Source: Hanleya hanleyi | Lineage: Eukaryota > Mollusca > Polyplacophora > Lepidopleurida > Hanleyidae | Length of the DNA: 64,000 nt | Assembly: GCA_036873755.1 (NCBI GenBank) | Contig: JAVTVY010018774.1 | Coordinates: 1 to 64,000, forward strand | Direction of reading: 5' to 3' | Shown: in pieces, positions 18,440-25,826 of the stretch | Numbering within the stretch: the stretch's first letter is position 1 | How the letters are laid out: each line of letters opens with the position of its first letter | Notes under the pieces: generated by a model | What the model was told of the DNA's origin: nothing | The model's database searches: none | The model's input: the letters and a program-made list of their open reading frames with translations, nothing else | Position numbers and translations under genes: made by a program

Positions 18440-19384
18440 TCAGTGCGCGGGTGACGCATTCAACCAATGGCGGTGGTCGGTCAGCTTGGTAAGGAAGAAC
18501 GTGACATTGGTGACCTTATCTACGACCCATTGTATGTTGGGGTGTTGACTATGTGCCCATCTCAAGGCATCCACGGTGTCCAGTATCTCCAGCATCGTCT
18601 CTAGTGACCTCCGGTTAATGATGGTGAGCGGTTGGTCAAACACATGGCTGTTATTACTGGCATAATAATACCGTGACTGGTCCGTCTTTTTGTGACGTAA
18701 GATGTACCCGAAAGCGACATTCAATTTGAAGGCCGTAGTTTGATCTTTGAAGATGGCTTCCACGTAGCTGCGTAGACGGGTGAGGTGGGTCAGTGGGAAA
18801 TTGTGGATATCTGGAATGGGGCGATCACGGTGGAAAATGTGCCGTATCATGGGCCATTGGCGCCGATCGATGTCATTCACTGGATGGGCGTCCTGTAACA
18901 GATTGCTGGGAATATCCACTGCATCTTCCAGAAAATGTTCGATGTCGTCAGGCGTATGACTGGCAACAGCAATGCTAGGGACTGGCTGGATATCTAGGCT
19001 CTTCTGAACTGTGGGTATAGGCGGGCTCTCCGTGATCGCATCACCAGTGGCTTTCGTGTCCCCGGGCTTATCTTCACTGGGTCTCACCTTCCGCGGCTCC
19101 TCTTCAGTAGGAAGTTGTCGCCCAAACCGTAGAGACGGACCATGAATCAAACGCTGATGCCGTCTTAACTGACTGCGTCGTCTGAAGAGTTGACCACATT
19201 CATTACATTGTTCCTTCGCGCCCTCGTGGAGTGAGCGTTCGTGGCGCAGTAACTGATCCTCCCGATTAAATGACCGTGCGCAGGTTATACAAGTATACCG
19301 TGCATCGTTGTGGGTGGAGGCCTCGTGGCGTCGCAAATTATCTAGACGAGTAAACTGCTTCTGGCAAGTTGTGCAAGTGAACAT
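18440..19384 (-). CDS. C2H2 zinc-finger protein with conserved C-terminal domain, copy B
   Basis: 314 residues from MFTCTTCQKQFTRLDNL. The frame is open 19 codons further upstream, but the homologous start in copy A and the promoter position favour this ATG. Three C2H2 fingers, a Pro/Glu/Asp-rich linker and the same ~150-residue C-terminal domain are present. Differences from copy A cluster in the recognition helices: residue 13 (finger 1, -1) Arg versus Leu, residue 44 (finger 2, +3) Gln versus Asp through two base changes in one codon, and residue 74 (finger 3, +5) Arg versus Leu. The upstream TATA box is TACAAAAG here, where copy A has TATAAAAG, so expression may be weaker. Confidence 0.8.
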   Translation of the reverse strand: MFTCTTCQKQFTRLDNLRRHEASTHNDARYTCITCARSFNREDQLLRHERSLHEGAKEQCNECGQLFRRRSQLRRHQRLIHGPSLRFGRQLPTEEEPRKVRPSEDKPGDTKATGDAITESPPIPTVQKSLDIQPVPSIAVASHTPDDIEHFLEDAVDIPSNLLQDAHPVNDIDRRQWPMIRHIFHRDRPIPDIHNFPLTHLTRLRSYVEAIFKDQTTAFKLNVAFGYILRHKKTDQSRYYYASNNSHVFDQPLTIINRRSLETMLEILDTVDALRWAHSQHPNIQWVVDKVTNVTFFLTKLTDHRHWLNASPAH

Positions 19385-19937
19385 CTTGGTGGTTGACAGA
19401 GTGTCTGATGAAACGGCAAGGCCGCTTCCCTTTTGTAGCACGCTAGCTAGTGATCTATTTTTAGCACACTCAGTTCAACTATCCCCAAGTCGAGGATCGA
19501 GACTGGTGTACTGGTGTACGACTGAGCGGCATTGCGCGCGCGCGCGCGCATGAAGACCCTCATATACCCCAATGCAGGCGCAGACGTGAAGTGCCCAATG
19601 GCGGATAATGGCGGATACACCGCCACTGTGGGAAAATGGCGGATAATGGCGGCTAATGGCGGATAATGGCGGATAATGGCTTAAGGTGACCGCCATTGTG
19701 GGAAACCCCCACAGACAGGTCAGTACATGCATTCCTATGATGTTCACGCATAATAAAAGGATTGATCTGTAATCTGTGTTGTTGTTGTTGTTGTTGTTGT
19801 TGCTCTCTTTTTTGGACTAACCCATCAGAATAGTACGTATCACGGACTACACCCGACGTCTAGGCGCGCATGTGTGACCTGGTCTATAAAACACGTCCCT
19901 CGGGATCCCACACCTTCATTTCTACGGTTGCAGAGCC
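19385..19937. promoter_or_regulatory. Divergent promoter region with 10-bp AATGGCGGAT repeats, copy B
   Basis: This holds the leftward zinc-finger promoter and the rightward promoter of the tail-anchored gene (TATAAA at 19885-19890, 48 bp before the ATG). Two plus five units of AATGGCGGAT occupy 19597-19616 and 19634-19683, exactly where copy A has its 20-bp repeats; the flanks GGGTTTCCCACAATGGCG (reverse) and the CACCAGTACACCAGTCTCG segment are conserved. A (CG)n run is at 19534-19550. The units contain ATGGCGG, as in the terminal arrays. Confidence 0.6.
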
Positions 19938-20258
19938 ATGGCGGAGATCCAGCCCTATGCGACTCGCATTTTACAGCATGCCACCGTGGTTAATTCACTC
20001 ACGGGTTACCGAGCAGTGGTCCGGTCCATGTTTGCAGATGGCGACGACAACGAGGGACGACGCCAGATTCTCAACGAGTTTACAGAAGCGGTCCTCGACA
20101 GAGTGCACTCGATGGAGAGGCGTGCCATCACTCACCAGTACTGGACTATGACAGCCATCCTTGATGCTCGGGCTATGGACCAGGAGCGCTCACGCCGGAA
20201 CCAGCGCCGGCTGGTTGGCCTAACACTAGTCTGTGCCCTATTGACCCTGGCGCTGTGA
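19938..20258 (+). CDS. Small tail-anchored protein, copy B
   Basis: 106 residues, intact. The N-terminal helical part is nearly identical to copy A; a basic RRNQRR patch precedes a C-terminal hydrophobic segment (LVGLTLVCALLTLAL) that ends at the stop codon, two residues shorter than in A. First gene of the rightward block. No known family recognised; location in a membrane is inferred from the tail. Confidence 0.6.
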   Translation: MAEIQPYATRILQHATVVNSLTGYRAVVRSMFADGDDNEGRRQILNEFTEAVLDRVHSMERRAITHQYWTMTAILDARAMDQERSRRNQRRLVGLTLVCALLTLAL

Positions 20259-20278
20259 TATTGACAGTGGGACCTGAC

Positions 20279-20286
20279 TATAAATA
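20279..20286 (+). promoter_or_regulatory. TATA box of PC4-like gene 1
   Basis: TATAAATACGAGGGTCAG, 51 bp before the ATG at 20337. The same TATAAATACGAG core precedes the next paralog, showing that promoter and gene were duplicated together. Confidence 0.65.
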
Positions 20287-20336
20287 CGAGGGTCAGACAG
20301 AGTGTGTGTCATTCACCGTTCGACATTGGAGCAAGC

Positions 20337-20840
20337 ATGTCACCCGTCCTACGAGCCATTCTGCCCCTTACACCCCGGGTGGGGTTACACGTCTATGAAG
20401 ATAAAGTCACCCTGGTGGAAGACCGTGGAGATGTTTGCTGGTCGCCCGCTGAGACCGTATCGAATACGGTTACGCTACACCGTGACGGCTGGACCAAATT
20501 TAAACGGGTGTTGAGCGGCGAGCTCGACGGAAACCTCATCCACATAGACAATGCCATCTACGTATACCGTGCAACCTTCTTCCTACGCCTGGGCCGCTAC
20601 CAAGACCCTACGCGAGGCTTCACCCTAGACCCCGATCTGTGGACAGCCTTGGAGAAAGTGGTGCCTATTGTGGACCAGCTGTTTACACCGGACGAGCGAT
20701 CATCAGACCAGTTGGAGTGGGCTCGTGCCCTGAGAGAATCGGCGGCAGAACCCAATGAACAACTGTCTAGCCATGAACCAGACGACGAGGCCATTGATTA
20801 CCCGGCTAGACTCAGTCAGCCCAGTGACATGACCACCTGA
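20337..20840 (+). CDS. PC4-like protein 1, copy B
   Basis: 167 residues from MSPVLRAILPLTP; the ATG at 20304 is too close to the TATA box (20279) to be the likely start. Residues 16-60 and 66-116 form two similar halves, each with strands followed by a helix containing a conserved Trp (GWTKFKRVLSGELDG; RGFTLDPDLWTALEKVV). The second half resembles the PC4/Sub1 ssDNA-binding fold most closely. The acidic tail has Ser/Glu/Asp clusters. A role in replication or transcription of the element is plausible, especially as no polymerase gene is present. Confidence 0.55.
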   Translation: MSPVLRAILPLTPRVGLHVYEDKVTLVEDRGDVCWSPAETVSNTVTLHRDGWTKFKRVLSGELDGNLIHIDNAIYVYRATFFLRLGRYQDPTRGFTLDPDLWTALEKVVPIVDQLFTPDERSSDQLEWARALRESAAEPNEQLSSHEPDDEAIDYPARLSQPSDMTT

Positions 20841-20866
20841 TCCTTTTGATCTCACGGGGTTCTCCC

Positions 20867-20874
20867 TATAAATA
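20867..20874 (+). promoter_or_regulatory. TATA box of PC4-like gene 2
   Basis: TATAAATACGAGAGACAG, 40 bp before the ATG at 20914 and 27 bp after the preceding stop codon. Confidence 0.65.
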
Positions 20875-20913
20875 CGAGAGACAGTCAAATCTGGTACCAT
20901 TCACGTACTGACC

Positions 20914-21384
20914 ATGGCGGAGCATATGATACTGGCGTATCTCAGCTTGACCCCCGAGGTTTTCCTGCACGTGTATGCGGATACGGTCGATATCATGGAG
21001 GAGGTGGGAGACATCTGTGATGCGGACCCTACGCAACCGTGCCCGGCTCACATTCGTCTGTCCCGAGAGGGCTGGACCAAATTCAAACGGGTGTTGTCTG
21101 GTGAACTGGACGGCGACCTCATCCACTTGTGTCACGATGTGTACATCCGACGCGGCCCTTTCTTTGCTCAATTGGCTCGGCTAGATGGAGGTACAGTGCA
21201 TTTTACCCTTCACCCTGATCTATGGTCTGCATTGGAAGATGCCGTGGTAGATGTGGATGAAGTGCTTATCAAGCGGTCATCAGACGAGTTGGACTGGTCA
21301 TTTACCATGGACACTGTGGAAGCCCACGAAGAAAATCAGAAAGAAACTCCGGCCCAAGATATACCCGTTATAAATAAACGATAG
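20914..21384 (+). CDS. PC4-like protein 2, copy B
   Basis: 156 residues. It is a paralog of the preceding gene with GWTKFKRVLSGELDG at residues 53-67 and a second half ending FTLHPDLWSALEDAV. The C-terminus is acidic (SSDELDWSFTMDTVEAHEEN). The last codons (VINKR) contain the TATA box of the integrase gene. One residue shorter than copy A, which has an extra Val near residue 31. No inactivating change. Confidence 0.55.
   Translation: MAEHMILAYLSLTPEVFLHVYADTVDIMEEVGDICDADPTQPCPAHIRLSREGWTKFKRVLSGELDGDLIHLCHDVYIRRGPFFAQLARLDGGTVHFTLHPDLWSALEDAVVDVDEVLIKRSSDELDWSFTMDTVEAHEENQKETPAQDIPVINKR
21369..21376 (+). promoter_or_regulatory. TATA box of integrase gene inside upstream coding sequence
   Basis: TATAAATA lies within the codons for the last residues of PC4-like protein 2 and 36 bp before the integrase ATG. 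The same arrangement is at 4761-4768 in copy A. Confidence 0.6.
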
Positions 21385-21411
21385 AGCCAGGGTCCATCAT
21401 CATTTGTCACC

Positions 21412-22485
21412 ATGAAGCGCTGGGAGAAGGTGTTGGATAACTTATACTACAGTCCCGACAGTCCGGCGACCTATAGTGCATTGTCGGCTCTCTATCGAGC
21501 GGCCAAACCCCAGGGGATACAACGTGCCCAAGTCCGAGATTGGTTAAGAAAACAAGACACCTATACCTTACATCGATCTGTCCGTCGCCATTTTCTACGA
21601 AACCGGGTCATCGTGGGAGGAATAGATGACCAGTGGCAAGCGGATTTGGTCGATATGAGCGCCTTTGCCAAACACAACGATGGGAATCGGTATATCTTGA
21701 CGTGCATCGATATCCTATCCAAGTATGCGTGGGTGGTACCCATCCGGACGAAAACGGGGGCGAATCTCATAGCGGCGTTCCAAGACATCTTCAAGACCGG
21801 GCGCAAACCTTTGTATTTGCAAACCGACGAAGGCACAGAATTCCTCAACAGACCGATCCAACAGTTTCTGAAAGCCCAGAAGGTGTTTTTCTTCCATACG
21901 TACAACGAGACCAAGGCTTCCGTGGTGGAAAGGTTCAACAGGACATTCAAAGGCCGCATGTATAAATATTTCACCTATAAGAATACAAGGCGGTACATCG
22001 ATGTTCTCCCGAAACTGGTAAGGGGTTACAATCGAGCCTATCATCGGAGTATAGAGAGAGCCCCCATTACCGTGACCCAACGCAATGAAGCCCAAGTCCG
22101 GCGTGTCTTGTACCCCAGGCCATCGCAGCGAACGACGAAGGCGGTGTACAAGGTCGGGGACCCTGTACGGATCAGTAAAGTCAAGGGCCAGTTCGAGAAA
22201 AGTTACTTGCCCAACTGGAGCGATGAGCACTTCCTGATTAAACGGCGCCTACCCCGACAGCGGCGAGTCTATGAACTGGAAGATCTTCAAGGGGAACCGT
22301 TGCTAGGGACGTTTTACGAGACGGAATTACAGCCTGTCGTAAAAACACAGCAAGATTACTACACGGTGGAGCAGATTTTGAAAACGGAACGTCGACGTGG
22401 CAAACTGTTTCATTTCGTCAAATGGCAAGGCTGGCCCAGTTCTTTCAATTCCTGGGTCGCGGCCAACCAGGTGAAACGACTATAA
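21412..22485 (+). CDS. Polinton integrase (retroviral-type DDE, chromodomain), copy B, intact
   Basis: 357 residues. It inserts the element DNA by strand transfer in the nucleus, creating the 6-bp duplication. The rve core shows WQADLVDM (Asp78), LQTDEGTEF (Asp138) and SVVERFNRTFKGR (Glu172). The C-terminal part has an SH3-like stretch (YKVGDPVRISK) and ends in a chromodomain (YYTVEQILKTE ... FVKWQGWPSSFNSW, about residues 315-357), as in Polinton integrases and chromoviruses. The usual HHCC zinc motif is not evident in the N-terminal 70 residues. The stop codon is part of the next gene's TATA box. Confidence 0.93.
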   Translation: MKRWEKVLDNLYYSPDSPATYSALSALYRAAKPQGIQRAQVRDWLRKQDTYTLHRSVRRHFLRNRVIVGGIDDQWQADLVDMSAFAKHNDGNRYILTCIDILSKYAWVVPIRTKTGANLIAAFQDIFKTGRKPLYLQTDEGTEFLNRPIQQFLKAQKVFFFHTYNETKASVVERFNRTFKGRMYKYFTYKNTRRYIDVLPKLVRGYNRAYHRSIERAPITVTQRNEAQVRRVLYPRPSQRTTKAVYKVGDPVRISKVKGQFEKSYLPNWSDEHFLIKRRLPRQRRVYELEDLQGEPLLGTFYETELQPVVKTQQDYYTVEQILKTERRRGKLFHFVKWQGWPSSFNSWVAANQVKRL

Positions 22486-22487
22486 AG
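22481..22487 (+). promoter_or_regulatory. TATA box of mucin-like gene overlapping integrase stop codon
   Basis: TATAAAG at 22481-22487 contains the integrase TAA (22483-22485) and lies 49 bp before the ATG at 22536. The overlap is conserved in copy A (3651-3656). Confidence 0.6.
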
Positions 22488-22535
22488 CCAGACACCACTG
22501 CCGTCCTCCTTCATTCCACGTCCGACCACAGTGCT

Positions 22536-23171
22536 ATGGACCAACAGCAGCTGCCTCTGAACACAGCGTCTCCCAAAACGCGCAAAGCGCAAGTGGGTTT
22601 TGTGGTGATAGTGCTAACCCTGCGGAGTGTGCTGTACGGAGGTGTGTTTGACGACGTAGCCTATGTCAGCACGTTACTTAACCAACTGAGAACACCAGCC
22701 ACCAGCGAAACCGGTCTACAGAGAGCACCAGTCAACCCCGTATCGAGCCCAGTCACCACCACACCCCGTGTACAAGCCACGTCGAGCTCCACACCAAGCT
22801 CTACACCTACACCAAGAACACCCACTACGTCTGAAAACCCACCGGATTTCATCCCTCACAGTGAACAGACAACGACCACCGACGTTGTACCCACCCCCAT
22901 CATCATCCCTGACAGTGAACAGACAACGACCACCGACGTTGTACCCACCCCCATCATCACTCGCAGTGAACAGACAACGACGACCGACGTTGTACCCACC
23001 ACTCCAGTTCACTCGTACCAAATTTACAAGAGCGGGTTACCACGACAACGGATACACCTCGAACCATGGACCCACGGTGGCAGCATCCCTTCACGTGTCT
23101 CATCGCAGGACCGACGGGCTCCGGCAAAACGCACTTCGTCCGGAAGCTCCTTCAACACGCCGACAGCATGA
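22536..23171 (+). CDS. Type II membrane protein with mucin-like Thr/Pro stalk, copy B
   Basis: 211 residues from MDQQQLPLNTASPKT. The cytosolic tail is basic, with a membrane segment (GFVVIVLTLRSVLYGG) near residues 20-40. The ectodomain is dominated by Thr, Ser and Pro, with three units of SEQTTTTDVVPTPII (copy A has two). The last 35 residues are encoded in DNA that also encodes the ATPase N-terminus (23066-23171). An Arg inside the membrane segment (Leu in A) may weaken insertion. Likely a surface or membrane protein of the element; no known attachment domain is recognised. Confidence 0.6.
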   Translation: MDQQQLPLNTASPKTRKAQVGFVVIVLTLRSVLYGGVFDDVAYVSTLLNQLRTPATSETGLQRAPVNPVSSPVTTTPRVQATSSSTPSSTPTPRTPTTSENPPDFIPHSEQTTTTDVVPTPIIIPDSEQTTTTDVVPTPIITRSEQTTTTDVVPTTPVHSYQIYKSGLPRQRIHLEPWTHGGSIPSRVSSQDRRAPAKRTSSGSSFNTPTA

Positions 23172-23674
23172 TCACCCCACCTATTGCCCGAGTCGTGTGG
23201 TGTTACGGAGAATGGCAGGCAGCGTATGCAACAATGCCCCACATCACGTTCGTGGAAGGCCTACCCAACCTGGCCGATTTGGAACCCGACACCTTGGTGG
23301 TTCTGGATGATCTCATGGCGGAGACGGATGCGCGGGTCACCCAACTCTTTACCAAAGGCAGCCATCATCGACGGCTCAGCATCATCTACATTGTGCAGAA
23401 TCTGTTCAGTAAAAACAAAGAACATCGGAACATCAGCTTAAATGCCCACTACCTGGTGGTCTTCAAAAACCCGAGAGATACCACTCAACTGCTGCACCTG
23501 GCGAGACAGATATATCCCGGCCGCACACCGTTTGCGTTGGAAGCCTTTAAAGATGCCACAACCCCTCAGCACGGGTATATGCTCTTCGACCTCAAGCAAG
23601 CCACCCCCGACCACCTTCGACTACGGACCGGCATCTTTCCCGGAGAGACCCACCACGTGTACTTGCAAAAATAA
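23066..23674 (+). CDS. FtsK/HerA-type (A32-like) packaging ATPase, copy B
   Basis: 202 residues, intact. Walker A is GPTGSGKTH (15-23) and Walker B is TLVVLDDLM (76-84). It would power packaging of the element DNA into capsids. It overlaps the 3' end of the mucin-like gene by 106 bp in another frame. Only a handful of residues differ from copy A, so it has been under constraint or the copies are young. Confidence 0.9.
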   Translation: MDPRWQHPFTCLIAGPTGSGKTHFVRKLLQHADSMITPPIARVVWCYGEWQAAYATMPHITFVEGLPNLADLEPDTLVVLDDLMAETDARVTQLFTKGSHHRRLSIIYIVQNLFSKNKEHRNISLNAHYLVVFKNPRDTTQLLHLARQIYPGRTPFALEAFKDATTPQHGYMLFDLKQATPDHLRLRTGIFPGETHHVYLQK

Positions 23675-23760
23675 TGTAAACACACCCACAGTGGCGCCCC
23701 CAGCTGGGATGTGTGTGTGTTTGATGATGGAGATAATAAAAAGAATGAATACCACAGCAG
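23675..23760 (+). terminator. ATPase 3' end with shared motif and poly(A) signal
   Basis: Contains CAGTGGCGCCCCCAGCTGGG, ATGTGTGTGTGTTTGATGAT and GGAGATAATAAAAAG. This matches the motif downstream of the zinc-finger genes. It marks the main break in the otherwise tightly packed gene block. Confidence 0.5.
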
Positions 23761-23823
23761 GGTTGACTTTGTCTCTGAGGTGGATAAAAAGAGCAGAGTT
23801 GTGGGTTCTGGCATTAGTTGTAC

Positions 23824-24169
23824 ATGATGTCTGCGCGAGTACAGGAAGCACGCTCCCACGCTCCGTGTATTGAAGACGGCCCCACCCGAGTTGGTCCGAA
23901 CCATTGTACGCGGTGCGGACCCTGACCTTGTACGCTGTCTGTGCGAGATCGGGTACAACCTGTTAAAAGGCAACGTACCACTGACTCCGGCTCAGAAGAC
24001 CAAGTTGGCCAAGCATAAGACAGGTCTCCGAACCCTAGTCCATAAGCGGGTCCCACAAACACAAAAGAACAAGGTGTTACAGAAAGGCGGCTTTCTCGGG
24101 GCCATCTTAGCACCGTTGGCCGCTTCCGTGTTGGGTCCAGTATTGGGTGGAATCTTCGGCCGACAATGA
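23824..24169 (+). pseudogene. pX-like small basic protein, copy B, frameshifted near the start
   Basis: Relative to copy A there is one extra A after the codons for MMSARV (GAGTACAGGAAG versus GAGTACGGAAG). The authentic ATG at 23824 therefore reads out of frame, while the rest of the gene (from about 23870) is preserved, including the hydrophobic GGFLGAILAPLAASV tail. The only in-frame start left near the front is a TTG. The 346-nt length confirms a +1 change. Its stop codon overlaps an ATG of the next gene (ATGA). Confidence 0.75.
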
Positions 24170-24183
24170 ACCACACGAAAAAA

Positions 24184-25020
24184 ATGGTCCTCGTCGAACC
24201 ACGGTTCCTTCAAAACCTCCAATCGGCCTACCCTGTGCCACCTACGGTGAAGACCATAAACACCCTCGATGGAGAGATGCAACAGATCTTACAGAGACCG
24301 GGGTTAAGCGACAGTGAGAAAGTACAACGGTACAATGAGACGCTTCAACGGTACATGACGTTCATGGACCAATACAAAACCCTCTCTACCCCACCACCAC
24401 CACCACCACCACCACCACGTGACACACCGCCGACCTCAGCACCGCTCCAACAGCCGTCATTACCAGGGGTAGCCCCCACAGCCCCACAGTGGGTGGAAGA
24501 CGAAGTGCTGAAGAGTGTACCTGCCTCGTTCAAGAAACAAGCTGGCCTGGTATTACAACGGATGAAACAGAATCCTAACATGACTTGGAATGATAAAGGC
24601 GAACTCCTGGTACAGAATCAGGTGGTCCCCGGCACCCACATGACGGATTTAGTGAATGACCTGATGCGTAAACGCAGATCGCACACGGATCCTCGAGGAT
24701 GGGAGGTCTTCGCTCAAGGCTTGAAAGACATGCATGTACCACAGGAATTGGTGGGGAACCCCCACCGCTGGGCCTTTATGCAGCAAACCCAGCAATCGCC
24801 GAGTCGTGCACCACGACAGATTCCACAACCTTGGGAATCCGAATGGGAACCGGAGTCACCCCCCAAAACTCCACCACCACAACGGGCACCTTCAATTCAA
24901 ACCTTTAAAAAACCACCGTGGATCAGGACACCGCACATCTCCAGAGCCGTGACACGTAGCAAGTCAACGCGACGAACACGACGCCGGACACAACCACCCA
25001 AGGTCTGGAACACCTATTAA
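24184..25020 (+). CDS. Proline-rich conserved Polinton protein, copy B
   Basis: 278 residues from MVLVEPRFLQNLQ. An ATG at 24166 would add six residues, but it is in frame only because of one extra A compared with copy A. The run of prolines near residue 70 has nine residues here and seven in A. A central helical domain and a basic Arg/Ser/Thr tail (RSKSTRRTRRRTQ) follow. The end of the gene overlaps a TATTAAAA promoter element for the minor capsid gene. Function unknown; probably a virion protein by position. Confidence 0.65.
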   Translation: MVLVEPRFLQNLQSAYPVPPTVKTINTLDGEMQQILQRPGLSDSEKVQRYNETLQRYMTFMDQYKTLSTPPPPPPPPPRDTPPTSAPLQQPSLPGVAPTAPQWVEDEVLKSVPASFKKQAGLVLQRMKQNPNMTWNDKGELLVQNQVVPGTHMTDLVNDLMRKRRSHTDPRGWEVFAQGLKDMHVPQELVGNPHRWAFMQQTQQSPSRAPRQIPQPWESEWEPESPPKTPPPQRAPSIQTFKKPPWIRTPHISRAVTRSKSTRRTRRRTQPPKVWNTY

Positions 25021-25053
25021 AACCAACAGCAGCAGCAGGACAGCTCAGTCGCC

Positions 25054-25361
25054 ATGTTTTACCTCACCCTACCCAGTAACAGTTCGCTGGATGTGTTTCC
25101 TGACAACACCGTGGCCAAGTATGTGACTCAATTACCACAACCGTTGCATTTACCTGGCCGGTGGGAATGTGGACTGGTGGATATTCAGTACCCTTACTCG
25201 TGGTACAACGTGCGAGCCAATGAAGTGTGGTACGAGGTGACCTACGAAGGAAAAGACACCCGACTCACCCTCCCCGAAGGCCAATACGATACTCCCAAGG
25301 AGTTCATGGGACGATCACGGTGGATATAAGAGATGACACGGGACGACCGGTGGCATTCGAA
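25054..25361 (+). pseudogene. Minor capsid (penton-like) protein, copy B, internal deletion
   Basis: The first 85-86 codons match copy A closely (MFYLTLPSNSSLDVF...PKEFMG). The sequence then jumps to the last 16 codons (ITVDIRDDTGRPVAF). By alignment, 421 bp corresponding to 468-888 of the window are missing, which also shifts the frame, so translation ends after 91 residues. In addition the original stop codon TAA is GAA here (25359-25361). Confidence 0.85.
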
Positions 25362-25420
25362 CGCGGGAAAGTGGTGGTGACACTTCATTTTCGACAAGCA
25401 CGTGCTCCCCACTTTGTATA

Positions 25421-25823
25421 ATGAAGGTGCCTTACGAGTGCGATGCACGCAGCTATATGGACTATTATGCCCAACAGGCCGGGGTGGCTTTCCGGTGTTT
25501 AGTGGTGCACGCATGCAACGTGGACATGGACTGGGGAACATACTCGGGAGCATCGTCAAAACGTTCCTGCCCTTGGTGACGCGTGGGGTGAAAGCAATCG
25601 GCAAACAAGCGGTACGCAGTGGACTGCAAGTGGCCGGTGATGTCTTGGGGGTACGGCACCCAAAGAAGCCTTGAAACGGCGGGCCAAAGAAGCGGGAGGC
25701 GTCTTGGTGGCCAAAGCACAACGCACCGTAGGGAATAAAAGAGCTGCCCCACCGAGACCACGCACCAGTCGACGACCGACCCAGCGACGACGCACATCGA
25801 AGACCCGGGATATCTTTTCTTAA
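25421..25823 (+). pseudogene. Basic virion core-like protein, copy B, two frameshifts
   Basis: The ATG at 25421 matches the start in copy A. A G run at about 25481-25485 has lost one G and a T run near 25645 has lost one T relative to A. Each shifts the frame, leaving only the middle readable in one frame. After the second deletion the original frame returns through the Arg-rich tail to TAA at 25821-25823. An intact gene of this length would encode 134 residues. Confidence 0.8.
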
Positions 25824-25826
25824 AAC

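Noticed and set aside
20304..20336. Upstream in-frame ATG for PC4-like protein 1 (also 5838 in copy A)
   Set aside because: It lies about 20 bp after the TATA box, too close to be in the transcript; the next ATG is conserved and better placed.
22422..22535. Upstream ATG for the mucin-like protein
   Set aside because: It is inside the integrase gene and upstream of the TATA box; the ATG at 22536 fits the promoter.
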